Shown: in pieces, positions 7,982 to 16,031 of the stretch
Layout of the letters: the number at the start of each line of letters is the position of its first letter
Position numbering within the stretch: position 1 is the first letter of the stretch
Origin: Clostridia bacterium
GTDB taxonomy: Bacteria; Bacillota; Clostridia; Oscillospirales; CAG-382
Direction of reading: 5' to 3'
Assembly (NCBI GenBank): GCA_017436675.1
Contig: JAFSCS010000036.1
Span: forward strand, 1-43,931
DNA: 43,931 nt
Notes under the pieces: model-generated
What the model saw: only the letters and a program-made list of their open reading frames with translations
Told to the model about the DNA's origin: nothing
Databases searched by the model: none
Made by a program: the position numbers and the translations under genes

Positions 7982-10282
7982 ATGAAAAAATATATCCTTT
8001 TGTCATTGATGATAATAATGTTGATATCGATCCTGACCTTTCCCGTGAACGCATCAACAAACGAGGCGATCGAATGGGCGGAGTGGGAATATAGTACGTC
8101 GCCTTGCCTTGCATCCGCGACTGCGGGTGAGCGATTTGAAAGCGGCAGTATGAACGCCCAAATGTATAAGGAAATGAAAGCGTTCTTCGAAAAAGTTGCA
8201 GCAGGGAAGACCACCACCGCAAAGCTTACGATAAACGAAAGCTCTCTCCCGAGCGGACTTAGCTGGACCGAGAGCCAGCTCGGTGTAAAGATCATCGAAA
8301 ACGATACAATAAGCGAAGCGGCAAAGAAGGCGATGCAGGATAAACTGAGCGCAAGATTCGATCTAACGAGAGTAGTCCTCGCCGTTTTGTCTGATTGCCC
8401 CTACGAGCAGTTTTGGTACGATAAATCGCGAGGTGTCTCTTTCCAATATTCTATGAGCGCAACAAGCACGACGCTTTATATCACCTCGATAAATTTCACC
8501 TTCAACGTTTCCTCGGATTATCAAGGCGGCGATAAAAACACCCTTGATGCCAATAAGGTTGCCGCCGCAAAAGACGGAATAGAGTCTTCAAAATTCATCG
8601 TCGATGAGTTCAAAAACCATAATGATTTCGATAAGCTGAAGGGCTATGCCGAAAAGATATGTGCCCACGCTTCATACGATCACGATTCGGTGAATAACGG
8701 TGCCCAATACGGTAACCCGTGGCAGCTGATCCACGTCTTCGACGGCTTGACCGATACCAATGTCGTCTGCGAGGGCTATGCGAAGGCGTTCAAATACCTT
8801 TGCGACCTTACCGACTTCGACGGCGACGTAAAGTGCTATACCGTCAGCGGAACGATGAACGGCGGAACCGGTGCAGGTGCGCATATGTGGAACGTCGTGA
8901 CATACAACGGCGAGAACTATCTCGTCGACGTCACAAACTGTGATAAAGGAACGATCGGAAACGGAATGAAGCTGTTTATGCGCGGCGGCACGTCAAGTGA
9001 CGGAGGAAAAACGTATAAGCTCTCTGTAGGCAGCTCAAGTATAACCTATGTATATGACGACTCCCAAAAAGACCTTTTCGGCTCGGGATATCTCGTCCTT
9101 GCAACAAGGGACGCAGGTGCTTGTGACCACTCCGTCTGCAAAACCATCATTGCGAAGGAGTCCTCCTGCACAGAGCAGGGCTGGAAGAAATATGTCGAAT
9201 GCACAGGCTGTCACGCCTTGTTTGATACTAACGGTGATCCTATCTCAGCCGTTCCGTATCTCCCCCTCGCTTCTCATACTCCGACACAAGTGAAAAGTGA
9301 AAAATATCTCCTCTCAAAAGGAAATTGCGTTCGACCGAGCCTCTATTTCGAATCGTGTAAGTATTGTAAAAAGGCTCTCGACGATACCTTTGAGGGCGAG
9401 AAGACAGCCCACGACGTCGTCGACGCGTGGTTCGTCGAAAACGGCTACCATTTCCACCGTTGCAGCGTTTGTACCTATAAGGAAGATTATGGAAAATGCT
9501 CGGGCGGCAGTGCTACCTGTAATAGCTTGGCAAGATGCACGACCTGTAAATTGCCATACGGTGATTACGCACCCCATAAATTCGGCTCTTGGAAAACAGA
9601 TGAAAGCACACATTGGAAGGAATGCTCCTGCTATCAAAGAACTGACGTCGGACAACATACCGATAACGACCAAAACGGCAAATGTGACTCTTGCAACTAT
9701 TCAATGCCCGTTGCATCCGAGCCTCCAAAGGAAGAATCAAAGCCACCCGTCGAGGAATCAAAACCGATCGTGAACGAGTCAAAGCCACCCATCGAGGAAT
9801 CGAAGCCGATCGTGAACGAATCAAAGCCTCCCGTCGAGGAATCGAAGCCGATCGTGAACGAGTCAAAGCCACCCATCGAGGAATCAAAGCCGATCGTGAA
9901 CGAATCGAAACCCGCAGTGCCTGACGAATCGGTAAAAAATTCGAAAGATGAGTCAATAACCCCACCCGAAGCTTCCGACGAAAGTATCTTTGACAGCTCG
10001 AATGTAAGCTTGTCCGATGAGTCAACTCCCGAAAACAGCGAAACCGAAAGCACTCCGACAATAACCGACGAGAGTGTCGCCGACGAGTCTGAAACGGAAA
10101 TAAGCGACGAAGAATGCAGCCACCTTGATGAAAGCATATCCGACTCAAAGCCCGATACAAGCTATTCGGTAGAAAATATAAAGAGCTTTGATACAAAAAC
10201 GATAGTTACTATCGCCGTAAGCATCGCCGCAGCTGTCGCAGTAGCAACATTGATAATTATTATCGTTAAAAAGAAAAAATAA
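7982..10282 (+). CDS. Secreted surface protein with transglutaminase-like domain and ESKP repeats
   Basis: The 766-aa protein begins with a signal peptide (about 1-24, cleavage after VNA). A central transglutaminase/protease-like domain (about 200-325) contains a Cys-His-Asp triad that I place at Cys263 (NVVCEGYAKAF), His301 (GAHMWNVV) and Asp316 (LVDVTN). From about 375 to 580 follow several Cys- and His-rich modules with paired Cys-x-x-Cys or Cys-x-Cys motifs, such as CTGCHALFD, CKYCKK and CDSCNY, of the kind that recur in Clostridia surface proteins. Then comes a four-copy 14-residue repeat (585-640), an acidic Ser/Glu-rich stalk and a C-terminal membrane helix with a KKKK tail. No LPXTG sorting motif is visible, so anchoring is by the helix. 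Peptide cross-linking or hydrolysis at the cell surface is plausible; the substrate is unknown. Confidence 0.8.
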   Translation: MKKYILLSLMIIMLISILTFPVNASTNEAIEWAEWEYSTSPCLASATAGERFESGSMNAQMYKEMKAFFEKVAAGKTTTAKLTINESSLPSGLSWTESQLGVKIIENDTISEAAKKAMQDKLSARFDLTRVVLAVLSDCPYEQFWYDKSRGVSFQYSMSATSTTLYITSINFTFNVSSDYQGGDKNTLDANKVAAAKDGIESSKFIVDEFKNHNDFDKLKGYAEKICAHASYDHDSVNNGAQYGNPWQLIHVFDGLTDTNVVCEGYAKAFKYLCDLTDFDGDVKCYTVSGTMNGGTGAGAHMWNVVTYNGENYLVDVTNCDKGTIGNGMKLFMRGGTSSDGGKTYKLSVGSSSITYVYDDSQKDLFGSGYLVLATRDAGACDHSVCKTIIAKESSCTEQGWKKYVECTGCHALFDTNGDPISAVPYLPLASHTPTQVKSEKYLLSKGNCVRPSLYFESCKYCKKALDDTFEGEKTAHDVVDAWFVENGYHFHRCSVCTYKEDYGKCSGGSATCNSLARCTTCKLPYGDYAPHKFGSWKTDESTHWKECSCYQRTDVGQHTDNDQNGKCDSCNYSMPVASEPPKEESKPPVEESKPIVNESKPPIEESKPIVNESKPPVEESKPIVNESKPPIEESKPIVNESKPAVPDESVKNSKDESITPPEASDESIFDSSNVSLSDESTPENSETESTPTITDESVADESETEISDEECSHLDESISDSKPDTSYSVENIKSFDTKTIVTIAVSIAAAVAVATLIIIIVKKKK
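9734..9901 (+). repeat. Four tandem 42-bp repeats encoding ESKPP(V/I)EESKPIVN
   Basis: Four in-frame copies at 9734, 9776, 9818 and 9860 encode a 14-residue unit that alternates Val and Ile at position 6 in strict order. Copies differ mainly at third codon positions. The array forms a Pro-rich stalk in the surface protein, and copy number is likely to vary between strains. Confidence 0.9.
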
Positions 10283-10286
10283 AAAT

Positions 10287-10320
10287 ACTGCCCGTGCAAA
10301 AAAAGTACGGGCAGTTTTTA
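10287..10320 (+). terminator. Terminator after the surface protein gene
   Basis: ACTGCCCGT (10287-10295) pairs with ACGGGCAGT (10307-10315), followed by a T-run. Confidence 0.9.
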
Positions 10321-10337
10321 AAAAACAGAAATTTTGA

Positions 10338-10370
10338 CACAACTTCGTGACAAAGGTAATGTACTATAAC
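10338..10370 (+). promoter_or_regulatory. Activator-type promoter of the two-component operon with 11-bp direct repeats
   Basis: CACAACTTCGT (10338-10348) and GACAAAGGTAA (10349-10359) are adjacent 11-bp units sharing the ACAA core. They lie just upstream of a TATAAC -10 box (10365-10370), and no -35 box is found at 17 bp. Side-by-side 11-bp repeats replacing a -35 box are typical of sites for OmpR/PhoB-family regulators. A related three-unit array precedes the 604-aa protein gene at 12389-12421. Confidence 0.6.
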
Positions 10371-10386
10371 GTTAGAGGTGATAAAA

Positions 10387-11034
10387 GTGGCAAAGATTTT
10401 AATTGTGGAAGATGAATACGGTATCAATAATTTGATAAAAAAGAATCTGACCCTCGTCGGTCACGAGTGCTTCCAACTGTTTAACGGTAGCGAAGTGTTG
10501 CCCGCGCTCGAGAGGGAGCGCTATGATCTGATTATACTTGACGTAATGTTACCGGGCGAATCGGGATTTGAGCTGATAACGAAGCTTGAAAACATACCCG
10601 TAATTTTCCTCACCGCAAAAAATTCCCTCCAAGACAGATTGAAAGGCTTGACTCTCGGCGCCGATGACTATATCGTGAAGCCGTTTGAAATGCTTGAACT
10701 AATAGCGCGTGTTGACGTCGTGTTGAGGAGAACGAAGGGAGAAATGAAGTTTTTTGAATTTGACGATATAAAAATCGATTTCATTTCGCGCCGTGTCTAT
10801 AAAAGCGGAAAAGAAATAGAGCTTACCCGAAAAGAATACGACCTGTTTTCGTCACTTGTCAATAACCGAAATATCGCCCTAACTCGCGAACGACTTCTCG
10901 AGCTTGTTTGGGATTTCACATACGACGGTGACGAACGAACCGTCGATACACACATCCAAAGGCTTCGAAAAAAACTCGGATTGGAGGAACGCCTGAAGAC
11001 CGTCTATAAAATGGGCTATCGATTGGAAATATGA
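10387..11034 (+). CDS. OmpR/PhoB-family response regulator
   Basis: The 215-aa protein has a receiver domain (about 1-115) and a winged-helix DNA-binding domain (about 125-213). The acidic pocket (E8-D9), phospho-acceptor Asp52 in LIILDVMLPG, the Thr/Lys switch in FLTAKN and the GADDYIVKPF loop are all intact. The winged helix has the LTRKEYDLF and RTVDTHIQRLRKKL signatures. I chose GTG 10387, with AGAGG 8 nt upstream, over GTG 10378, which would sit on the ribosome site. Its stop overlaps the kinase ATG by 4 bp, so the two are translationally coupled. Direct repeats in its promoter suggest autoregulation. Confidence 0.92.
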   Translation: MAKILIVEDEYGINNLIKKNLTLVGHECFQLFNGSEVLPALERERYDLIILDVMLPGESGFELITKLENIPVIFLTAKNSLQDRLKGLTLGADDYIVKPFEMLELIARVDVVLRRTKGEMKFFEFDDIKIDFISRRVYKSGKEIELTRKEYDLFSSLVNNRNIALTRERLLELVWDFTYDGDERTVDTHIQRLRKKLGLEERLKTVYKMGYRLEI

Positions 11035-12401
11035 AGAAAATGAGATTTTGGCAAAAAACATATATACTCACCCTGTCGATCTTTTTGGGTTGTCTGTATC
11101 TATGCCTTTTTTCATTAATGCTTATAACTTACCAAAGGTCATTGAAAGAAAATGAAACTATCGCAAAAGCGAGATTCAGCTATATAATCGACTCCTTCGA
11201 ACGAGATAAAGAAGATGTCGAAGCTTTTGGCGATGACAGTAGCCTGAAGCTTTTGATGTATTCATATACGAGCAATATCGCCGCCGACGAAAAGCTCCAT
11301 ATAGCCTTTTTTGAAAACGGCTCTGCCGTTGCCCAAAGCTCATCGATAGCACAAAAAGCGGGCTTTAAATACCATTCATATTCGAAAATGGAAAAAATAG
11401 AAAAAACCCGCTATTATGTAACACATTGGAGCTTCGGCGATGATTGTGATATGGTGCTGATGCAGGATTTCAGCGAGCTTTATCGAGAGTTCAGAGTGCT
11501 TTGCGCAATATACGTTACCGTTGCCGCGGTAGTATCGGGCGGGCTTGCAGTCGCGCTTCTTTTCGTCTTGAAAAAGCTGTCCGTCCCGCTTGAAACACTA
11601 AAAACGACCACCGAGCGAATTCGAGAAGGCAATTTTGACGAAAAAGCCAACGAAAACGGCGGCGATGAAATAGCCTCTCTCGGAAAAAGCTTCAACTCGA
11701 TGGTCGAAAGAATAAAAGCCCAAATGCTCGAGCTTGAAAACGAAGCTGTCCAAAAGCAACAGCTCGTCGATGATATGGCACACGAAATGAGGACTCCGCT
11801 GACGAATATATACGGATATGCCGAGTATATCGAAAAAGCACCGCTTTCGGAATCGGAAACACTTGAAAGCGCAGAGTTTATAATGTCCGAGGCGAAGCGC
11901 TTGAAAAATATCTCCGAAAAAATACTCGATACCTCCTATATCAGAAACAACGAAATAAAAAAGACCGAGCTTAAAGTTGAGCAGTTGTTTTCAGAAACGA
12001 AACGAATCTTGATGAATGTCGCCAATAAACCCGAAACGGAAATAATACTCGATTGTGACGACTCAAAAATAATGGGCGACGAAACCTTGCTTGTCGTTCT
12101 TCTTTGTAACCTCACCGAAAACGCCCTAAAGGCGTCAAAAAAGGATGAAAAAGTGACACTTTTCTGCGAAAACGGAATGATAAGCGTAATAGACCACGGA
12201 AAAGGAATGACCCCCGAACAGCTTTCGAATATAACGAAGCCCTTCTATCGTACCGATAAAAGCCGTTCGCGTGCCGACGGCGGCGCGGGTCTTGGACTCG
12301 CACTTTCAAAGCAGATTGTCGAAAGCCACGGCGGAACAATGAAATTTGACTCCGAACTCGGAAAAGGAACGAAAATAACGATCGATTTGACAACTCGGTA
12401 A
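11031..12401 (+). CDS. Membrane sensor histidine kinase
   Basis: The 456-aa kinase has two membrane helices (about 11-33 and 165-188) enclosing an extracytoplasmic sensor of about 130 residues. A HAMP linker (about 188-240) and a HisKA domain follow; the phosphorylated His is His251 in DDMAHEMRTPLTN. The ATPase domain shows the N box NLTENALKA, the G1 box DHGKGM and the G2 box GGAGLGLALSKQ. It would autophosphorylate and pass phosphate to the response regulator whose stop codon overlaps its ATG. The sensor domain matches no ligand-binding family I can name. Confidence 0.92.
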   Translation: MKKMRFWQKTYILTLSIFLGCLYLCLFSLMLITYQRSLKENETIAKARFSYIIDSFERDKEDVEAFGDDSSLKLLMYSYTSNIAADEKLHIAFFENGSAVAQSSSIAQKAGFKYHSYSKMEKIEKTRYYVTHWSFGDDCDMVLMQDFSELYREFRVLCAIYVTVAAVVSGGLAVALLFVLKKLSVPLETLKTTTERIREGNFDEKANENGGDEIASLGKSFNSMVERIKAQMLELENEAVQKQQLVDDMAHEMRTPLTNIYGYAEYIEKAPLSESETLESAEFIMSEAKRLKNISEKILDTSYIRNNEIKKTELKVEQLFSETKRILMNVANKPETEIILDCDDSKIMGDETLLVVLLCNLTENALKASKKDEKVTLFCENGMISVIDHGKGMTPEQLSNITKPFYRTDKSRSRADGGAGLGLALSKQIVESHGGTMKFDSELGKGTKITIDLTTR

Positions 12402-12429
12402 CAACTCTGTGACAAAAGCAGTATATAAT
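12389..12429 (+). promoter_or_regulatory. Promoter of the 604-aa protein gene with three 11-bp direct repeats
   Basis: GACAACTCGGT, AACAACTCTGT and GACAAAAGCAG follow each other without gaps at 12389, 12400 and 12411. They run across the stop codon of the kinase gene and end 2 bp before a TATAAT -10 box (12424-12429). No -35 box is present at the right distance. The core matches the two-unit array at 10338-10359, which suggests that the response regulator activates both promoters. Confidence 0.6.
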
Positions 12430-12460
12430 GTGGATAAATAAAGAGAGGAGAAATAGTTCA

Positions 12461-14275
12461 ATGAAAAAAGAAATGCATAAACCGTTAGCCTTCGGTATCG
12501 TGATGATAATATGCTTTTCGGTTCTGTTGAGCGTGGGAGCGTTTTTTGTCATCAATTCCGAAAAAGATGAAACAAGCTTCCAAAAAGAGCCGAGCTTTAA
12601 TATCGATTCAATATTGAATAGCGATCTCCCACCCGCACAAAAGGAAATGATGATAAAATACTCCGTATATAACCACGTTGACGAAAGCGGGAAAATGATA
12701 AAAATATTTTCGGACGAGCAAAGCAAAGAGTTTATGAAACGCAAAAGAAAAGGCGAGCGATTATACCTCACCTATGACGACGTGCTGTTTTTGATAAACG
12801 ATACTATCCGCATCTATAATACCTATGACGAGGTAGTATTGACCGATTTGACCGACCATACTACCCCCTTGAATATAAAGTTGTCAGAATCGGGCAACCA
12901 AACGATAAAAACATATCATGGCGACTTCTCGGAGTTCAATAAATACCGTGCAGATTATGAATACTATAAAATGACGCAAAATATCCTCGAGATATTGAAT
13001 TACCGAATTTCCGTCTTGACGACCGAGTATCTCACCGCAAGAATAGTTGATAAATCAACGTATAACTTTTTTTGGTATCAGCTTACGTTTGATGACGATT
13101 ACCTTCCCGAAAAAACCGTTCGTCATAATCGGATACTGTTGATCGAAAAAGACGGTGAAACTCTTTCCTTGGAGGAAAAGAAAGAACAAATAGAGAAAAA
13201 GGCTAATAATCTCGATCCCTTTATTAGTTCTCCATACGTTGAAAAAGATGAAAATGAGGAAAGATTCTGTGTTTTTCAACTTATTACCTATGTAGATTTG
13301 CGTAGCGATATCTTATTTGAGATTTCCGAAAATGGTCAAGTGATAAAGCCTGAAGTGGTAATACCTGATGATTTAATATATAACTCCAAGTTATATCTTT
13401 ATAATGGGTCAAAAGTAGCTCTTGGCGATCAGCGTGCAAGTCCGCAACGCTGGGCAACGCTTTGCTACCCAACCGAAGAGCTCAGTGCGAAATATCCGTC
13501 ATGGGAGCTGAAACCATCATATTTTGATACAGAAAAGATGACCGTGTCGCTCGTAAAAGGGCGAGAAACCTTTTTTAAAACAGAGATAACCGATAAGGAT
13601 GAAATAGCTTCACTTCTGGACTTGATAGACAGAGAGGCTGTGGTGGATTCGAACAGCGGCATATCTCCGCTATATATCCCGACAAACGAATATTCATATA
13701 AGATCAATTTTATGAACGGTATGACGATCTATCTGCCTGCAAGCCCAAAATTCGAAAACTATGTGGCAATGATCCAAACATCCGAGGAAAATGAAAGGTT
13801 CCAGGTCCCAAATACCAATTTTGATTATAAAATGACGAAAGCATTTTGCGAGAAAATAAGGGAAATGTTTTCCTCTGAACTTGCCGAGCAGTTGAATAAC
13901 GATCCCGATTACCAATCGATACCACCATATCTGCTTGAAAAATTTGAAGATATCCCTTCGGAATACTATGTTTTATTTTACAGCCTTATTGCTGAATATA
14001 CAAATGATATAAAGAGCAAATGGTCGTACAGCGATAATTATAAGCTTCTCTTCGAATCCACCCAAACGCTCACAAAACTGACGTCAACACACACAACTTA
14101 CGCCCTTTTGTCGCTTCGCTTGAGCTATGGCAACTTCGAGGACGCCGAGTTTTTCATCCGAAGACTTGCAAACGACAATGCGGACTTGAAAACATGGTGC
14201 GAGGCAAACGATACCGATCTTTATAACGATATAAAACAAGAGCTTTCAAATAATTTTGAAAAATATTTCAGGTGA
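12461..14275 (+). CDS. Exported or membrane-anchored protein of unknown function, third gene of the two-component locus
   Basis: I do not recognise a family in this 604-aa protein. It has one N-terminal hydrophobic segment (about 9-30) preceded by Lys residues, then a long hydrophilic, Tyr- and Asp-rich region expected outside the membrane. A LYLTYDDVLFLINDTIRIY segment near residue 100 and another Tyr-rich block near the C terminus look conserved in character. ATG 12461 is preceded by GAGAGGAG; the ATG at 12428 lies on the -10 region of the promoter and is unlikely. The gene has its own promoter with the same direct repeats as the regulator gene, so it is probably a target, and possibly a sensor partner, of this two-component system. 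Confidence 0.65.
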   Translation: MKKEMHKPLAFGIVMIICFSVLLSVGAFFVINSEKDETSFQKEPSFNIDSILNSDLPPAQKEMMIKYSVYNHVDESGKMIKIFSDEQSKEFMKRKRKGERLYLTYDDVLFLINDTIRIYNTYDEVVLTDLTDHTTPLNIKLSESGNQTIKTYHGDFSEFNKYRADYEYYKMTQNILEILNYRISVLTTEYLTARIVDKSTYNFFWYQLTFDDDYLPEKTVRHNRILLIEKDGETLSLEEKKEQIEKKANNLDPFISSPYVEKDENEERFCVFQLITYVDLRSDILFEISENGQVIKPEVVIPDDLIYNSKLYLYNGSKVALGDQRASPQRWATLCYPTEELSAKYPSWELKPSYFDTEKMTVSLVKGRETFFKTEITDKDEIASLLDLIDREAVVDSNSGISPLYIPTNEYSYKINFMNGMTIYLPASPKFENYVAMIQTSEENERFQVPNTNFDYKMTKAFCEKIREMFSSELAEQLNNDPDYQSIPPYLLEKFEDIPSEYYVLFYSLIAEYTNDIKSKWSYSDNYKLLFESTQTLTKLTSTHTTYALLSLRLSYGNFEDAEFFIRRLANDNADLKTWCEANDTDLYNDIKQELSNNFEKYFR

Positions 14276-14293
14276 AAAGAATAATGTTTCGCT

Positions 14294-14322
14294 AAAAAAG
14301 GAGCTGTAAATAACAGCTCCTT
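14294..14322. terminator. Bidirectional terminator between convergent genes
   Basis: AGGAGCTGT (14299-14307) pairs with ACAGCTCCT (14313-14321). The A-run on its left gives a strong T-run for the minus strand, so it mainly serves the pyridoxal kinase transcript. Confidence 0.8.
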
Positions 14323-14326
14323 TGAT

Positions 14327-15166
14327 TTATATTTTGTTGATCCTTTTCAATAAAAAGGGAATAGCACTCTCAAAGCTTACACCGTACCAGCATTCGGGGT
14401 CCTTTTCAAGCGTCACCTTCATACATTCCACCGTGTAATCGACCGCGATCTTCATCGACTCCTCGAACGAGAACCCGCCCGTCAAAGCACCCGTGAGCGT
14501 TGACGCAAAAATATCACCTGTGCCGTGGAACGATTTTTCGATCTTTTCACGTGTGTAATAGAAAAATTCCTTTGTCTCGGAGTCATAAGCATAAGCACCG
14601 ATCCTGCCGTCCTCAAAGCCGATTCCCGTAAGCATCGCCTTTTTCGCTCCGTTTTCGGTAAGACGGATCAATATGTCGTCAATATACTCCTTGTCGTAGT
14701 CTTCGCGATACGGAATGTCGAGCATAAACGCCGCCTCCGTAAGATTGGGAACGATAATGTCTGCCGTGTCGCAAAGCTTCTTCATCTCCTTGGCAAACTC
14801 AGGGGTAAATCCGGTATAAAGCTTGCCGTTGTCAGCCATAACGGGATCGACAACGATAATGTTGCCGTCATTTTTGAAGGTCGCAAAGAAGCTCTTGATC
14901 AGCTCAAGCTGACGGAACGAGCCGAGATAACCGCTGTAAAGCGCGTCAAACTCAAAGCCCTCCTTGACCCAATGCTCCTTTATCTTGTCTATCTCGTCGG
15001 TAAGATCGCAAAACGTGAACCCCGAAAACGCCGTGTGAGTCGATAATACCGCAGTAGGAACTACCGCCGTCTCAATACCCATCGCCGACATTATCGGAAG
15101 TGCGACCGTAAGACTGCATTTTCCGAGACAAGATATATCCTGTATAGTCGCTATTTTTTTCATCAT
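14327..15166 (-). CDS. Pyridoxal/pyridoxamine kinase
   Basis: The 279-aa protein belongs to the PdxK/PdxY branch of the ribokinase superfamily, which phosphorylates vitamin B6 vitamers to make or salvage pyridoxal 5'-phosphate. Seen are the N-terminal IQDISCLGKCSLTVALPI segment, VVDPVMADNG in the nucleotide region, NLTEAAFML and the anion hole plus catalytic Asp in HGTGDIFAS. Length is normal. Its ATG overlaps the stop of the upstream PHP gene (ATGA), so the pair is translationally coupled. PLP supply could matter for the three PLP enzymes in the polysaccharide cluster, but that link is only a guess. Confidence 0.88.
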   Translation of the reverse strand: MMKKIATIQDISCLGKCSLTVALPIMSAMGIETAVVPTAVLSTHTAFSGFTFCDLTDEIDKIKEHWVKEGFEFDALYSGYLGSFRQLELIKSFFATFKNDGNIIVVDPVMADNGKLYTGFTPEFAKEMKKLCDTADIIVPNLTEAAFMLDIPYREDYDKEYIDDILIRLTENGAKKAMLTGIGFEDGRIGAYAYDSETKEFFYYTREKIEKSFHGTGDIFASTLTGALTGGFSFEESMKIAVDYTVECMKVTLEKDPECWYGVSFESAIPFLLKRINKI

Positions 15167-15840
15167 GGAAGATCATACTCCTTTACCAATTTATATTCAC
15201 TGCTAAGTAAAACGTCCTTCAATTCCTTTTGAGTCGTGATGCGCGAACCGATGAGTATGCCGCCGTCGATCTGCGATGTGGGATCGTGAAAATCAGACCC
15301 ACTCGACTTGCGAAGCCCGAACCTGTCCGCCCAAGCGTCCGCAATGGTGTTTCGCGAGTCGTGGCTCTTGTGTCCGTTGTATACCTCAATACCGTCGAGC
15401 AGCTTCGGGTTGACGACTCTCATGCCGTTTCTGAACGGATGCGCTTGAAAAATAAGAATACCCTTTTCCCTGCAAAGTGCGGAGAGCTTGTCGATGTTGT
15501 AGCTCAATATCTCTTCGTTATAAAGGAAGTCCTCGTCGAATCCGAAAAGAAGATAGTCGTTTGACGAATCGGCAATATGTATCTCGCATCCGAGAATAAC
15601 GTCGAGCTTTCCCTTTGCCGCCTCGCGTACCTTTCGTGCAGCGTCAATATAGGTGTTGACGTTCGCCTCAAAGCTCTCACCCTTCAAAAAGTGGTGCAGC
15701 GTGTACGATGAATAGTGGTTCGATAAAACGATACCGTCATATCCCGCATCAATGTATAATTGTGCAACCATCTCCTCGGGCGTCGATGAACAAGCGCTGA
15801 CGCTTTTGGAGTGTGCGTGTAATTCCAATTTGTAGCTCAT
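15163..15840 (-). CDS. PHP-domain metal-dependent phosphoesterase
   Basis: The 225-aa protein starts directly with the PHP motif: LELHAHSKSVSACS gives His-x-His, and later motifs are LSNHYS, GCEIHI, FQAHPFR and GSDFHDP. These supply the metal-binding His, Asp and Glu residues of a PHP phosphoesterase (histidinol-phosphatase-like TIM barrel). The substrate is unknown. I chose ATG 15840, which has GGAGAT 7 nt upstream, over the TTG at 15855 that overlaps that ribosome site. It is the first gene of the minus-strand operon with the pyridoxal kinase. Confidence 0.85.
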   Translation of the reverse strand: MSYKLELHAHSKSVSACSSTPEEMVAQLYIDAGYDGIVLSNHYSSYTLHHFLKGESFEANVNTYIDAARKVREAAKGKLDVILGCEIHIADSSNDYLLFGFDEDFLYNEEILSYNIDKLSALCREKGILIFQAHPFRNGMRVVNPKLLDGIEVYNGHKSHDSRNTIADAWADRFGLRKSSGSDFHDPTSQIDGGILIGSRITTQKELKDVLLSSEYKLVKEYDLP

Positions 15841-15872
15841 AATAATGATCTCCAACTATTTATAATGACAAT

Positions 15873-15901
15873 ATAATACCACAAATAAACCTGTCTTTCA
15901 A
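15873..15901 (-). promoter_or_regulatory. Sigma-A promoter of the PHP/pyridoxal kinase operon
   Basis: On the minus strand TTGAAA (15901-15896), 17-bp spacer, TATTAT (15878-15873). Confidence 0.7.
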
Positions 15902-15974
15902 TCGTTTTTTTGAAAAAAATCTTCGTCATTACGTGATCAATTGAACAGCAGATTGCATAATGAGAAAAAAATAC

Positions 15975-16003
15975 TTTACAATAGATATGTGATGTGCTAA
16001 AAT
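15975..16003 (+). promoter_or_regulatory. Sigma-A promoter of the tldD-pmbA-comF operon
   Basis: TTTACA (15975-15980), 17-bp spacer, TAAAAT (15998-16003). CGGAGG at 16017-16022 serves the ATG at 16032. Confidence 0.7.
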
Positions 16004-16031
16004 AATAAAAAATCAACGGAGGTAATATATA

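Noticed and set aside
9734..9901. Tandem repeats as a possible CRISPR array
   Set aside because: Units are directly adjacent with no unique spacers and lie in frame within a coding sequence; no cas genes are present.
9513..10196. Long antisense frames over the repeat region of the surface protein gene
   Set aside because: They are kept open by the 42-bp repeat, which has no stop in several frames; no start site or domain supports them.
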